A stretch of 64,000 nucleotides of DNA, taken from NCBI RefSeq assembly GCF_021165955.1, contig NZ_CP088952.1, positions 4,030,001 to 4,094,000 of the forward strand, written 5' to 3'. This DNA comes from Massilia endophytica (lineage in GTDB: Bacteria > Pseudomonadota > Gammaproteobacteria > Burkholderiales > Burkholderiaceae_D). Below the pieces are notes generated by a model. It saw only the letters and a program-made list of their open reading frames with translations. It ran no database searches and was not told the origin of the DNA. Every line of letters starts with the position of its first letter. Positions within the stretch are counted from its first letter, which is position 1. Of the stretch, positions 20,736-28,643 are shown piece by piece. The translations under genes and the position numbers were made by a program.

Positions 20736-21647
20736 ATGCAACCTAAAGAACTTCAATCCATTCTGTCCGCCGGCCTGCTGTCCTTCCCGGTCACCGACTT
20801 CGACGCCGAAGGCAACTTCCGCGCCGACACCTACGCCAAGCGCCTGGAATGGCTGGCTCCCTACGGCGCCTCCGCCCTGTTCGCGGCAGGCGGCACGGGC
20901 GAGTTCTTCTCGCTGACCCCGAACGAATACACCGGCATCATCAAGACCGCCGTGGACACCTGCCGCGGCAAGGTGCCGATCCTGGCCGGCGCCGGCGGCC
21001 CGACCCGCCAGGCCATCGCCTACGCCCAGGAAGCCGAGCGCGTGGGCGCCCAGGGCATCCTGCTGCTGCCGCACTACCTGACCGAAGCGAGCCAGGATGG
21101 CCTGATCCGCCACGTGGAAGAGGTCTGCAAATCCGTGGACTTCGGCGTGGTGGTGTACAACCGCGGCGCCTGCCGCCTGACCCCGGACTCGCTGGAGAAG
21201 CTGGCCGACCGCAACCCGAACCTGATCGGCTTCAAGGACGGCATTGGCGACATCGAACTGATGGTGTCCATCTGGCGCCGCATGGGCGACCGCTTCAGCT
21301 ACCTGGGCGGCCTGCCCACCGCGGAAGTCTACGCCGCCGCCTACAAGGCGCTGGGCGTGCCGGTCTACTCCTCGGCCGTGTTCAACTTCATGCCGCGCCT
21401 GGCCATGGACTTCTACCACGCCGTGGCGAAGAACGATCACGCCGCGCAGAACAAGATGCTGGACGAATTCTTCCTGCCTTACCTGGCCATCCGCAACCGC
21501 AAGTCCGGCTACGCGGTGAGCATCGTTAAAGCAGGCGCGAAGATTGCAGGCTATGATGCAGGTCCCGTCCGCGCACCGCTGACCGACCTCACCGAGGAAG
21601 AGATGGCGATGCTGGAAAAACTGATGAAGGCACAAGGCCCGCAATAA
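20736..21647 (+). CDS. kdgD: 5-dehydro-4-deoxyglucarate dehydratase
   Basis: 303 residues from ATG 20736. It is a DapA-superfamily (beta/alpha)8 barrel: AAGGTGEFFSLTPNEY forms the substrate-binding loop, YNRGAC holds the catalytic Tyr and LIGFKDGIGD the Schiff-base Lys. The FKDGIGD form and the GTGEFFSL start are characteristic of KdgD, which dehydrates and decarboxylates 5-keto-4-deoxy-D-glucarate to 2-oxoglutarate semialdehyde. The semialdehyde dehydrogenase follows 13 bp downstream, which completes the route to 2-oxoglutarate. The in-frame ATG 30 codons upstream lies within the promoter and operator, so it is rejected. Confidence 0.93.
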   Translation: MQPKELQSILSAGLLSFPVTDFDAEGNFRADTYAKRLEWLAPYGASALFAAGGTGEFFSLTPNEYTGIIKTAVDTCRGKVPILAGAGGPTRQAIAYAQEAERVGAQGILLLPHYLTEASQDGLIRHVEEVCKSVDFGVVVYNRGACRLTPDSLEKLADRNPNLIGFKDGIGDIELMVSIWRRMGDRFSYLGGLPTAEVYAAAYKALGVPVYSSAVFNFMPRLAMDFYHAVAKNDHAAQNKMLDEFFLPYLAIRNRKSGYAVSIVKAGAKIAGYDAGPVRAPLTDLTEEEMAMLEKLMKAQGPQ

Positions 21648-21660
21648 AGGAGCAACGAGC

Positions 21661-23241
21661 ATGCAAATCAAAGGCGAAATGATCATCGGCCGCCAGGCCG
21701 TGCAAGGCAAGGAAGGCACGGTCAAGGCAGTCGATCCATCGCTCAACGCGCAAATCGAACCGGCCTTCGGGCTGGCCAGCGCTTCGGAACTGGAGCGCGC
21801 CTGCGCCCTGGCATGGACGGCGTTCGACCAGTACCGCGAACTGCCGCTGGAGCGCCGCGCGAAATTCCTCGAAACCATCGCCGACCGCATCATGGATCTG
21901 GGCCCTGCGCTGATCGAACGCGCAATGCAGGAAACCGGCCTGCCGCAAGCCCGTCTGGAGGGGGAACGTGGCCGCACCTGCAACCAACTGCGCCTGTTCG
22001 CAAAAGTGGTGCGCGACGGCCGCTTCCTGACAGCGACCCTGGACTCCGCCCTGCCCGACCGCCAGCCCGCCCCGCGTCCCGATCTGCGCCTGCGCAAGAT
22101 CGGCCTGGGCCCGGTGGCCGTTTTCGGCGCCAGCAACTTCCCCCTCGCCTTCTCGGTGGCGGGCGGCGACACGGCGTCCGCGCTGGCTGCGGGCTGCCCG
22201 GTGGTGGTGAAGGCCCACTCGGCCCACCTCGGCACTTCCGAGCTGGTGGCGAAGGCCGTGCAGAAGGCGGCGATCGAATGCGACATGCCGGAAGGCGTGT
22301 TCTCCATGCTGATCGGCGCAGGCCAGACCATCGGCCAGAACCTGGTGGCGCATCCGCATATCAAAGCGGTGGGCTTCACCGGTTCGCGCAGCGGCGGCAT
22401 CGCGCTGATGAAGACCGCGGCGGCTCGTCCCGAGCCGATTCCCGTGTATGCGGAAATGAGCAGCATCAATCCCGTCTTCATGCTGGAAGGCGCGCTGCAG
22501 TCGAACGCCAGGCTGCCGCAGGCATTCGCCGATTCCCTCACGCTGGGCGCGGGCCAGTTCTGCACCAATCCCGGCCTGCTGCTGGCTATCGACAGCCCGG
22601 CGCTGGACAAGTTCATCGAAGGCGCCAAGGCCGCCATCGAAGCGAAGAACCCCGCAACGATGCTGACCCCCGGCATCCACCAGGCCTACACCTCGGGCGT
22701 GGCCAAGCTGGCCGCCATCGAAGGCGTATCGCTGGTGGCGCAGGGCGCGACGACCGGCATGACCTGCGGCGCCGTCGCAGCGCTGTACTCCACCGATGCC
22801 GCCAACTTCCTGGCCAAGCCGGATCTGGAAGGCGAAATCTTCGGCCCATGCTCGCTGCTGATCCGCTGCCGCAACGAGGCCGAACTGGTTCAGGTGGCCG
22901 AACACGTGGAAGGCCAGCTCACCGCTGCCGTGCACGCGACGGCCGCCGATATCGCGACGGCGCGCAAGCTGCTGCCAACGCTGGAACGCAAGGCAGGCCG
23001 CATCCTGTTCAACGGCTTCGGCACGGGTGTGGAAGTGGCGCATGCCATGGTGCACGGCGGCCCCTTCCCTTCGACCTCGGACAGCCGTTCGACGTCGGTT
23101 GGCGCATCGGCCATCGACCGCTTCCTGCGCCCGGTGTGCTACCAGGACGTACCTGCGGAGCTGCTGGCGCCCGAGCTGTCGAACGACAACCCGCTGAACA
23201 TCGCGCGCGTCGTCAACGGCGACCTTGCATGGAACGCGTAA
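21661..23241 (+). CDS. 2-oxoglutarate semialdehyde (2,5-dioxovalerate) dehydrogenase
   Basis: 526 residues, the length of the KGSADH-II/III type. Aldehyde dehydrogenase landmarks: VAVFGASNFPLAFSVAGGD for NADP binding, KAHSAHLGTSEL, GFTGSRSGG, the general-base Glu in VYAEMSSINPVF and the nucleophile in GQFCTNPG. It oxidises 2-oxoglutarate semialdehyde to 2-oxoglutarate, the last step after KdgD. It starts 13 bp after kdgD, and its 3' end overlaps the lactonase gene by 13 bp, so the three genes form one operon under the kdgD promoter. Confidence 0.92.
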   Translation: MQIKGEMIIGRQAVQGKEGTVKAVDPSLNAQIEPAFGLASASELERACALAWTAFDQYRELPLERRAKFLETIADRIMDLGPALIERAMQETGLPQARLEGERGRTCNQLRLFAKVVRDGRFLTATLDSALPDRQPAPRPDLRLRKIGLGPVAVFGASNFPLAFSVAGGDTASALAAGCPVVVKAHSAHLGTSELVAKAVQKAAIECDMPEGVFSMLIGAGQTIGQNLVAHPHIKAVGFTGSRSGGIALMKTAAARPEPIPVYAEMSSINPVFMLEGALQSNARLPQAFADSLTLGAGQFCTNPGLLLAIDSPALDKFIEGAKAAIEAKNPATMLTPGIHQAYTSGVAKLAAIEGVSLVAQGATTGMTCGAVAALYSTDAANFLAKPDLEGEIFGPCSLLIRCRNEAELVQVAEHVEGQLTAAVHATAADIATARKLLPTLERKAGRILFNGFGTGVEVAHAMVHGGPFPSTSDSRSTSVGASAIDRFLRPVCYQDVPAELLAPELSNDNPLNIARVVNGDLAWNA

Positions 23242-24104
23242 GCGGCGTTCAGTGCACGGTGGGCGAAAGCCCGGCGTGGGATGCGGCGCAGCAGGCCTGG
23301 TTCTGGGTCGACATCCCGGCAAAGCGCATCTGGCGGCTCGATGCCGCCGGTGTGTCGCGCTACTGGGAAGTGCCGCAGATGGCGGCCTGCATCGCACCGC
23401 GTTCGGGCGGGGGCCTGATAGCAGGCATGGAAACCGGCATGTTCAGTGTCGCGCTGGGCGAAGGCAGGGAGGCGGAGACAACTCTCCTCGCCTCGCCTGC
23501 CGCCGGTGAACTCGGCGAAGGCATGCGCTTCAACGACGGCCGCACCGACCGGCAGGGCCGCTTCTGGAGCGGCACCATGTTCATGGACATGAGCGCGGGG
23601 AAGGACGCCGGCAAGCTGTATCGCTACGATGCGCGCGGCCTGTCCTCGCCCGTTGTCGAGGGCCTGTTCACGCAGAACGGCCTTTCCTGGTCGCCGGACG
23701 GCAGGACCATGTACCTTTCCGATTCCCATCCCAAGAGCCGCAAGGTCTGGGCCTTCGACTACGACACTGAAACCGGCACGCCAACGCGGCGCCGCGAGTT
23801 CGCGGACCTCGCCCAGCATGTGGGCCGCCCCGATGGAGCGGTGGTGGATGCGGACGGCTGCTATTGGAGCTGCGCGAACGATGCGGGCTGCCTGCTGCGC
23901 TTTACGCCGGACGGCAGGCTCGATCGCAAGCTCGACCTCCCCTTCGCGAAACCCTCCATGTGCACCTTTGGCGGCGCGGACCTGCGCACGCTGCTGGTGA
24001 CATCCATCGTTTCAGGCAAGGCCGAAGATGCGGAATGGGGCGGCGCCGTCGTCCTTCTGCGCCCCGGCGTTCAGGGCCTCGCCGACAGCCCCTTCAACGG
24101 GTGA
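23229..24104 (+). CDS. SMP-30/gluconolactonase family sugar lactonase
   Basis: 291 residues from ATG 23229 inside the end of the dehydrogenase gene. The six-bladed propeller has the metal-binding pattern CTVGESPAWD (Glu), MRFNDGRTDRQGRFWSGTM (Asn and Asp) and LSWSPDGRTMYLSDSH (Asp). Such enzymes open sugar lactones. In this operon the natural substrate would be a glucaro- or galactarolactone made by a uronate dehydrogenase. That dehydrogenase and the aldarate dehydratase that should follow are not in the window, so those steps must be encoded elsewhere or the substrate enters differently. Confidence 0.88.
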   Translation: MERVSGVQCTVGESPAWDAAQQAWFWVDIPAKRIWRLDAAGVSRYWEVPQMAACIAPRSGGGLIAGMETGMFSVALGEGREAETTLLASPAAGELGEGMRFNDGRTDRQGRFWSGTMFMDMSAGKDAGKLYRYDARGLSSPVVEGLFTQNGLSWSPDGRTMYLSDSHPKSRKVWAFDYDTETGTPTRRREFADLAQHVGRPDGAVVDADGCYWSCANDAGCLLRFTPDGRLDRKLDLPFAKPSMCTFGGADLRTLLVTSIVSGKAEDAEWGGAVVLLRPGVQGLADSPFNG

Positions 24105-24106
24105 GC

Positions 24107-24147
24107 TCGTGTCCACTTTTGGGGTCTGACCCCAAGGTTGGACACGA
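24107..24147. repeat. Long palindrome with GGGGTCTGACCCC core
   Basis: Arms TCGTGTCCA (24107-24115) and TGGACACGA (24139-24147) flank an inner GGGGTC-T-GACCCC (24121-24133), and the intervening bases also mostly pair. It lies 3 bp after the lactonase stop, between convergent genes. It shares its GGGGTCTG core with the twin repeats at 53356-53423, which suggests a dispersed repeat family rather than an ordinary terminator. Confidence 0.7.
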
Positions 24148-24153
24148 ACTCTG

Positions 24154-24537
24154 CTATGCGGAGGCCCATTTGGATTCGGCCACGGGATGCCCCTCGTCGA
24201 TGTGGAGAGTGGCGCGGATGGAGCGCAATGACTTCACGCGGCCAAGCTGGCCGTCGGCCTGCGCCAGCAGGGCCTTGCTGATGCGCTCCAGCAGCTTCGG
24301 GTCGCGGCCCGCCGTGATGCGCAGCGTGAGGTAGAGGAAAGCGCGGTCGGGCGCGCCGTCCGCCACCGCGTAATACGGCGCCGGATAGGCCAGCACCCGC
24401 GTTCCCGTCAGCGGAAAAACCGATACTCCCTCATCGTCCTGGAACTGCGTCAGCGTGCGCGCCAGCACCACGCAGAGCGCCTGCATGTCGAGATGCTGGT
24501 CGAGGTTGGCCGTGTATTCGATCTTCAGGTGTGGCAT
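24154..24537 (-). CDS. CHMI-family tautomerase (5-carboxymethyl-2-hydroxymuconate isomerase-like)
   Basis: 127 residues starting MPHLKIEYTANL. Pro2 becomes the catalytic N-terminal proline of the tautomerase superfamily, and the length and the RPLTGTRVLAYP-like and FLYLTLRITAGR segments match CHMI. The classical enzyme isomerises a homoprotocatechuate ring-cleavage product, but no aromatic-catabolism gene is nearby. Instead it begins 3 bp after the stop of the large exported protein and must be co-transcribed with it. A role as tautomerase for an unsaturated uronate is a possibility, not a demonstrated function. Confidence 0.8.
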   Translation of the reverse strand: MPHLKIEYTANLDQHLDMQALCVVLARTLTQFQDDEGVSVFPLTGTRVLAYPAPYYAVADGAPDRAFLYLTLRITAGRDPKLLERISKALLAQADGQLGRVKSLRSIRATLHIDEGHPVAESKWASA

Positions 24538-24540
24538 GGC

Positions 24541-26415
24541 TTAGCGGTATTTCAAGGTCCATTGGATGACGAGCGGCTTGTCCATCGTGAGCTGGCCGCT
24601 GCTGCAGCTGACCAGGGTCTTCATTGGGCCATACGGCGCCTTGTACAAGTCGCTGCCGTTCGTGGGCTCGGCCTTGCAGCCGCCCAGCCCCTTCACACTG
24701 TACTCGTACACCGCCCCTTCCGCAAAGCGCACCGTCCCCGCTTGGACCTTCGCGCCGTCGGAGAAGGAGGCGAAGTCCAGCGATATCTGCTTCACTTCCT
24801 GCTTGCCCACGGGCGTGTAGGTGTCCGTGCGGGTGATGACGCCGGGCGCCATCGTGTAAACGGAATCGAGCTTGATGCGGCTGTCCTTCGCGGGCGCCTT
24901 GCCTCCCTGTTTCGCCAGCTCGTCCTGGTGGTAGCTCACGGTGTAGCGGCCTCCCTTGCGGCTGTCCTTGATGTTGCGGATGTAGGAAGTGCCGAGCAAT
25001 TCCGTGCCGTCGGCCAGCGTGATCTTCGGCAGCAGCTGCGGGTGGGCGGAGCCGCTGTCCGCAATGCCGCTGACGATACCTGGCGCGAAAGGCAGCGGGT
25101 AGTAGGGGCTGTTGTTGTACTGGCTTTGGCCGCCGTTGATCATGAGGAGGCTGAACACGTTCTTCCTGTCGCGGAAGACGGCCATGGCGCGGTCGTATTC
25201 GCCCTGGGCAAACCAGGTGAGGCTGAACTTCGGCTGGGTCTTGTCCAGCCATGCCTGCAGGTCCTGGCGCGGCGCCTTGTCCTTCATGCCCGCCATATTC
25301 CACTGCTCGTTGGTGAAGATGAGCTGGTGCAGCAGGGAGAAGTTCTCGCCCAGGATGCGGTGCTTGCCGCGGTAAGTGTCCGTGCGGCGGCCCTGGTTCC
25401 ACATGTCCACCGAATTCATCGCGGGGTTGAACCAGAAGTCCATGTAGCGCGCCGCGATGCGCGAGCTGTAGGCGTAGGCGTATTCCTTTTCCTCTGGCGT
25501 GAGAACGCCGAGATAGGCGGAGATGGAGAGAATCTCCAGCATCGCGGTCTCGCCGTAGGGCCCAAGGCTGCGGCCGAAGCTGAAGCCGCTGCCGGAAGGG
25601 TTGGCGACATTCAGCGCCACCGTGGCGGCCTTGCGCAGCATGGCCTTCAGGTCCGGCGTGACTTCGACGCCGGTCTCCACGAATCGCTCGCAGATTTCGG
25701 CAATCAGCAGAATGCTGTAGCGGTCGAAGCGGCCTTCGCCCGAAGTCTCGTCCGAGAAGCCGTACTTGCCGGAATAGGCGGCGTAGTGTTCCAGCATCTT
25801 GTTAAGGAGGACCTTGGCGCCGCTGTCGTCTTCCCATCCCATCAGCACGCGCAGGCGCGCGATGCTGAAGGCGACACCGTAGTAGTTGGTGGGAAGGTTC
25901 ATCAGCTCATAGCCCGGCTGCGTGACGAAGGCTCGCCAGTCCAGCTGCCTGCGCAGCTTTTCGAGGGTGGCGGGCTTGATGGCGCGCTCCAGCAGGCCCG
26001 CGTCCTTCAGCTGGCGCAGCATGAGCATGTAGTAGTAGATGCCCCAAGTGTGGTTGTCCATGTCCACCGTCATGTCGGCGATGTCGCTGTACTGCTGCAG
26101 CAGCTGCGGCAGGCGCGGATCGTCCTTCGGGGTGTTGAGCAGCGCATGGCCGAGGCCTGCGGCCACTTTCCCGGGCAGGAACTTGTCGCCGCTCTTGAAG
26201 GGCGCATAGCCGTCGATCTTTATGCCTTCCTTTTCCTCGGCCAGCTTGCGGAAGAAGTAGTCCAGCTGCTTATAGGCGTTGTCCTGCACGATGCGGTTCA
26301 GGGGCTGCGCGGACAGCGGCGGCACGTAGTCCGCATAGGGATTCCCGGCCTGGGCCAAGGGTGCGGCGCCCAGCGCCAGCAGGGCTGCGGAGAGGATGGT
26401 GCGGGAAAGTCTCAT
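24541..26415 (-). CDS. Large exported protein, possibly an alpha/alpha-toroid polysaccharide-active enzyme
   Basis: 624 residues with a signal peptide (cleavage after PLAQA, about residue 23). The N-terminal two-thirds is helix-rich with conserved-looking aromatic and polar motifs: NHTWGIYYYMLML, NLPTNYYGVAFSIARLRVL, SGEGRFDRYS, FGRSLGPYGETAMLE and NQGRRTDTYRGKHRILGENF. The C-terminal third looks beta-rich. This layout, an (alpha/alpha) toroid plus beta domain, is that of many polysaccharide lyases and glucuronyl hydrolases, but I cannot assign a family. Its place in a sugar-acid island, its operator shared with the LacI gene and its export suggest that it attacks a uronate-containing polymer outside the cytoplasm. 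Its stop is 3 bp before the CHMI-type gene. Confidence 0.6.
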   Translation of the reverse strand: MRLSRTILSAALLALGAAPLAQAGNPYADYVPPLSAQPLNRIVQDNAYKQLDYFFRKLAEEKEGIKIDGYAPFKSGDKFLPGKVAAGLGHALLNTPKDDPRLPQLLQQYSDIADMTVDMDNHTWGIYYYMLMLRQLKDAGLLERAIKPATLEKLRRQLDWRAFVTQPGYELMNLPTNYYGVAFSIARLRVLMGWEDDSGAKVLLNKMLEHYAAYSGKYGFSDETSGEGRFDRYSILLIAEICERFVETGVEVTPDLKAMLRKAATVALNVANPSGSGFSFGRSLGPYGETAMLEILSISAYLGVLTPEEKEYAYAYSSRIAARYMDFWFNPAMNSVDMWNQGRRTDTYRGKHRILGENFSLLHQLIFTNEQWNMAGMKDKAPRQDLQAWLDKTQPKFSLTWFAQGEYDRAMAVFRDRKNVFSLLMINGGQSQYNNSPYYPLPFAPGIVSGIADSGSAHPQLLPKITLADGTELLGTSYIRNIKDSRKGGRYTVSYHQDELAKQGGKAPAKDSRIKLDSVYTMAPGVITRTDTYTPVGKQEVKQISLDFASFSDGAKVQAGTVRFAEGAVYEYSVKGLGGCKAEPTNGSDLYKAPYGPMKTLVSCSSGQLTMDKPLVIQWTLKYR

Positions 26416-26429
26416 CGGCTTCTCATGGA

Positions 26430-26476
26430 AGTTAAACGTTTAACTTGATGGTAGAAGATTTTGCTCCGCAGGTAAA
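26430..26476 (-). promoter_or_regulatory. Promoter and LacI-type operator of the large exported protein
   Basis: On the minus strand TTTACC (26476-26471), 17 bp, TACCAT (26453-26448). A perfect 16-bp palindrome, AGTTAAACGTTTAACT (26430-26445), begins 2 bp after the -10 box and covers the transcription start. The central CG and the 16-bp length are typical of LacI-family sites. Confidence 0.75.
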
Positions 26477-26484
26477 GCGAAAAG

Positions 26485-27477
26485 TTAGTTCCGGTTGAGG
26501 GTGGAGGAGCGCAGGATCAGCTGCGGCTCGATCATGGTGAAGCTGGTAGTAGGCTTGCCCTCGATGGTATCCAGCAGCTTTTCCATGGCCGCGACGCCCA
26601 TGCGCTCACTTTGCAGGTCCACGGTGGTAAGCGGCGGCGAGGTGTAGTTACCGAACTGGATGTTGTCGAAACCGGCCACCGAGATATCGGCGGGCAGCTT
26701 GAAGCCCAGCGTCTGCGCGGCCTTCATGAAGCCCAGCGCCATGAGGTCGTTGTAGCAGATCAGTGCATCGGGGTGTTCGGAACCCAGCATGATGGAGGAG
26801 CAGATGCGCTCCCCTTCCAGCGCCGAGGGCGCGCTGCCGTCGAAAACCTGCAGCGACATGCCATGCGCCGCCAGGCATTCGCGGATGCCGCCCATGCGCT
26901 CCTCGTCGCGCCGCGATTTGGAGAAGCCCAGGTAGGCGATGCGCTTGTGCCCTAGCGTGACGAGATGGCGCGTGACCATGTAGGCGCCGCGGTGGTCGTC
27001 GCTGGCCACGTGCGGCAGGTTCAGGTGGCTCAGGCGGCCGAAGAAGACAAGGGGCTTGTCCAGCTCCACCAGCCAGCCCATCTCCTTTTCCTGCATGCGC
27101 GAGAAAACGATCATGCCGTCCACCCGGCGGCTCAGGGCTTCAAGCAGGGGGCGCTCGCGGCCCGGATTCTCTTCCGTGTCCACGAGCAGCACGGTATAGC
27201 CATGCTGGAGGGCCACGCGGTTTGCGCCCTTCACGATGCTGGTGAAGTGGGGGTTGGCCACGTCCAGCACCGACAAACCGACGGTGCGCGTGCGTCCCGT
27301 GATCATGGACTGCGCGAGGGGATTGGATTTGTAGCCGAGTTCCGCGATGACCTTGGTGACCTTCGCTTCCACCGCAGGCGAGAAGCGCTGCGTGCCATTC
27401 ATGAACTTGGATACGGTGGCCGTGGAGACGCCGGCTGCCGCCGCGACATCGCGGATGGTCGGTACATTTTTCTTCAT
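26485..27477 (-). CDS. LacI-family transcriptional regulator
   Basis: 330 residues. The N-terminal helix-turn-helix and hinge (TIRDVAAAAGVSTATVSKFMNGTQRFSPAVEAKVTKVIAELGYKSNPLAQSMITGRTRTVGL) are textbook LacI/PurR, followed by a periplasmic-binding-protein-like effector domain (ISVAGFDNIQFGNYTSPPLTTV near the end). It should bind the CG-centred palindromes at 26430, 27493 and 27561, and so control the large exported protein, the CHMI-type gene and itself. The inducer is probably a sugar released from the polymer. Confidence 0.93.
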   Translation of the reverse strand: MKKNVPTIRDVAAAAGVSTATVSKFMNGTQRFSPAVEAKVTKVIAELGYKSNPLAQSMITGRTRTVGLSVLDVANPHFTSIVKGANRVALQHGYTVLLVDTEENPGRERPLLEALSRRVDGMIVFSRMQEKEMGWLVELDKPLVFFGRLSHLNLPHVASDDHRGAYMVTRHLVTLGHKRIAYLGFSKSRRDEERMGGIRECLAAHGMSLQVFDGSAPSALEGERICSSIMLGSEHPDALICYNDLMALGFMKAAQTLGFKLPADISVAGFDNIQFGNYTSPPLTTVDLQSERMGVAAMEKLLDTIEGKPTTSFTMIEPQLILRSSTLNRN

Positions 27478-27492
27478 GGAGTTATCGGAAAC

Positions 27493-27506
27493 GGTAATCG
27501 CTTAAC
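27493..27506. promoter_or_regulatory. LacI-type operator in the lacI leader
   Basis: GGTAATCGCTTAAC keeps the CG centre and 11 of 14 positions of the palindrome at 26430-26445, and sits 16 bp before the lacI-family start codon, the same distance as in front of the exported-protein gene. A possible lacI -10 box (TACTAT, 27523-27518) is just upstream. Confidence 0.6.
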
Positions 27507-27560
27507 GCGCGAACCCGATAGTAACATGATGGCGGCGGTTAAAATTCATCCACGGCCGCA

Positions 27561-27576
27561 AGTTAAACGTTACTTT
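27561..27576. promoter_or_regulatory. Second LacI-type operator upstream of the lacI gene
   Basis: AGTTAAACGTTACTTT matches the first ten bases of the 26430 palindrome exactly, with a weaker right half. It lies 69 bp (centre to centre) from the site at 27493-27506, bracketing the presumed lacI promoter, and overlaps the last codons of the epimerase gene. Confidence 0.5.
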
Positions 27577-28643
27577 GCAATGGAAAAACGGAAGCTGGTC
27601 CATGAGCGGAAGACCTGGCCGGGGCGGAGCACGGTGGAAGGGAAGCCAGGCTGGTTGGGACTGTCGGAAAGGTGCTGGGTCTCGAACGCGAAGCCATCGT
27701 TGCGCTGGTAGGCGCGCCCCTCCCCTCCCGTTTCGCTGCCGTCGAAACCGCCACCCGTATTGAACTGGGCCGAGGGCTCGGAAGTGCGCACCTCCATGCG
27801 GCGGCCGCTCTCCGTTTCATCGATCACCGCCACCAGGCCCGGCCTGTCGAATACGAGGCTGTGATCGAAAGCAGGATTTGCGCCCGCGCTGGCAGGCCGG
27901 GTGAAATCCAGCGGGGTTCCGCGCACGGGCGCGAGCTCGCCGGTAGGCACCTTCTTTTCGTCCGTCACCGCGTAGCGGCTTGCGCCGAAGCGGAAGCGGT
28001 GGCTTGCAATGCCTTCGCTGCCAGCGCCCGCGAGATTGAAGTAGGCGTGATTGGTGAGGTTCACCACCGTGGGCGCATCGCTGCGCGCTTCATACTCGAT
28101 GCGAAATTCGTCCCGCTTGCGCAGCAGGCGGTAGGTGACGCTCACTTCCAGCCTGCCAGGGTGGCCCTGGTCCCCGTCCGGGCTAACAAGCGTATAGACG
28201 GAACCGATGGAGGCGGCATCGGCGAAGTCGCGCCGCTTCCACAGGCGCTTGTCGTATCCGTGCGGATCGCCATGCAGGGCCGTCCCTTTCGCATTGGCGG
28301 GCAACTGGATCGTGACGCCGTCCAATGTGTAGCGCGCGTTGCCGATACGGCCCGCGTAGCGCCCGATCACCGCGGCAAAGCGCCGCTGGGTGCGCAGGTA
28401 GGATGGCAGGTCGGGGAGATTGAGGATGATGTTGCGGCGCCGGCCCTGCCGGTCCGCCACGTCGGCGCGCAGCAGGGTCGCGCCGTAGTCGATATACGAG
28501 AGCCGCATGCCGCGCTCGTTGGCCAGGGTGACCTTCTCGACTGCTTCGCCGGTGGGCATAAAGCCAAACGGCTGCACCGTGATACCGGTGCAGCCGCCCT
28601 GCCCCGCCGCGCACAGCAGGGCAATCGCCAGCGCTATGCGCAT
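27570..28643 (-). CDS. Exported aldose 1-epimerase (GalM-like mutarotase)
   Basis: 357 residues from ATG 28643. The N-terminus is a signal peptide with a Cys at residue 18 (GQGGC), possibly a lipoprotein although the lipobox is poor. The mutarotase core shows RYAGRIGNARY, the first catalytic-site His in GTALHGDPHGYDK, the second in VNLTNHAYFNL, and the C-terminal FETQHLSDSPN with the catalytic Glu. It interconverts alpha and beta sugar anomers in the periplasm. It overlaps the permease stop by one base (TGATG), so anomer conversion and uptake are coupled. Confidence 0.9.
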   Translation of the reverse strand: MRIALAIALLCAAGQGGCTGITVQPFGFMPTGEAVEKVTLANERGMRLSYIDYGATLLRADVADRQGRRRNIILNLPDLPSYLRTQRRFAAVIGRYAGRIGNARYTLDGVTIQLPANAKGTALHGDPHGYDKRLWKRRDFADAASIGSVYTLVSPDGDQGHPGRLEVSVTYRLLRKRDEFRIEYEARSDAPTVVNLTNHAYFNLAGAGSEGIASHRFRFGASRYAVTDEKKVPTGELAPVRGTPLDFTRPASAGANPAFDHSLVFDRPGLVAVIDETESGRRMEVRTSEPSAQFNTGGGFDGSETGGEGRAYQRNDGFAFETQHLSDSPNQPGFPSTVLRPGQVFRSWTSFRFSIAK

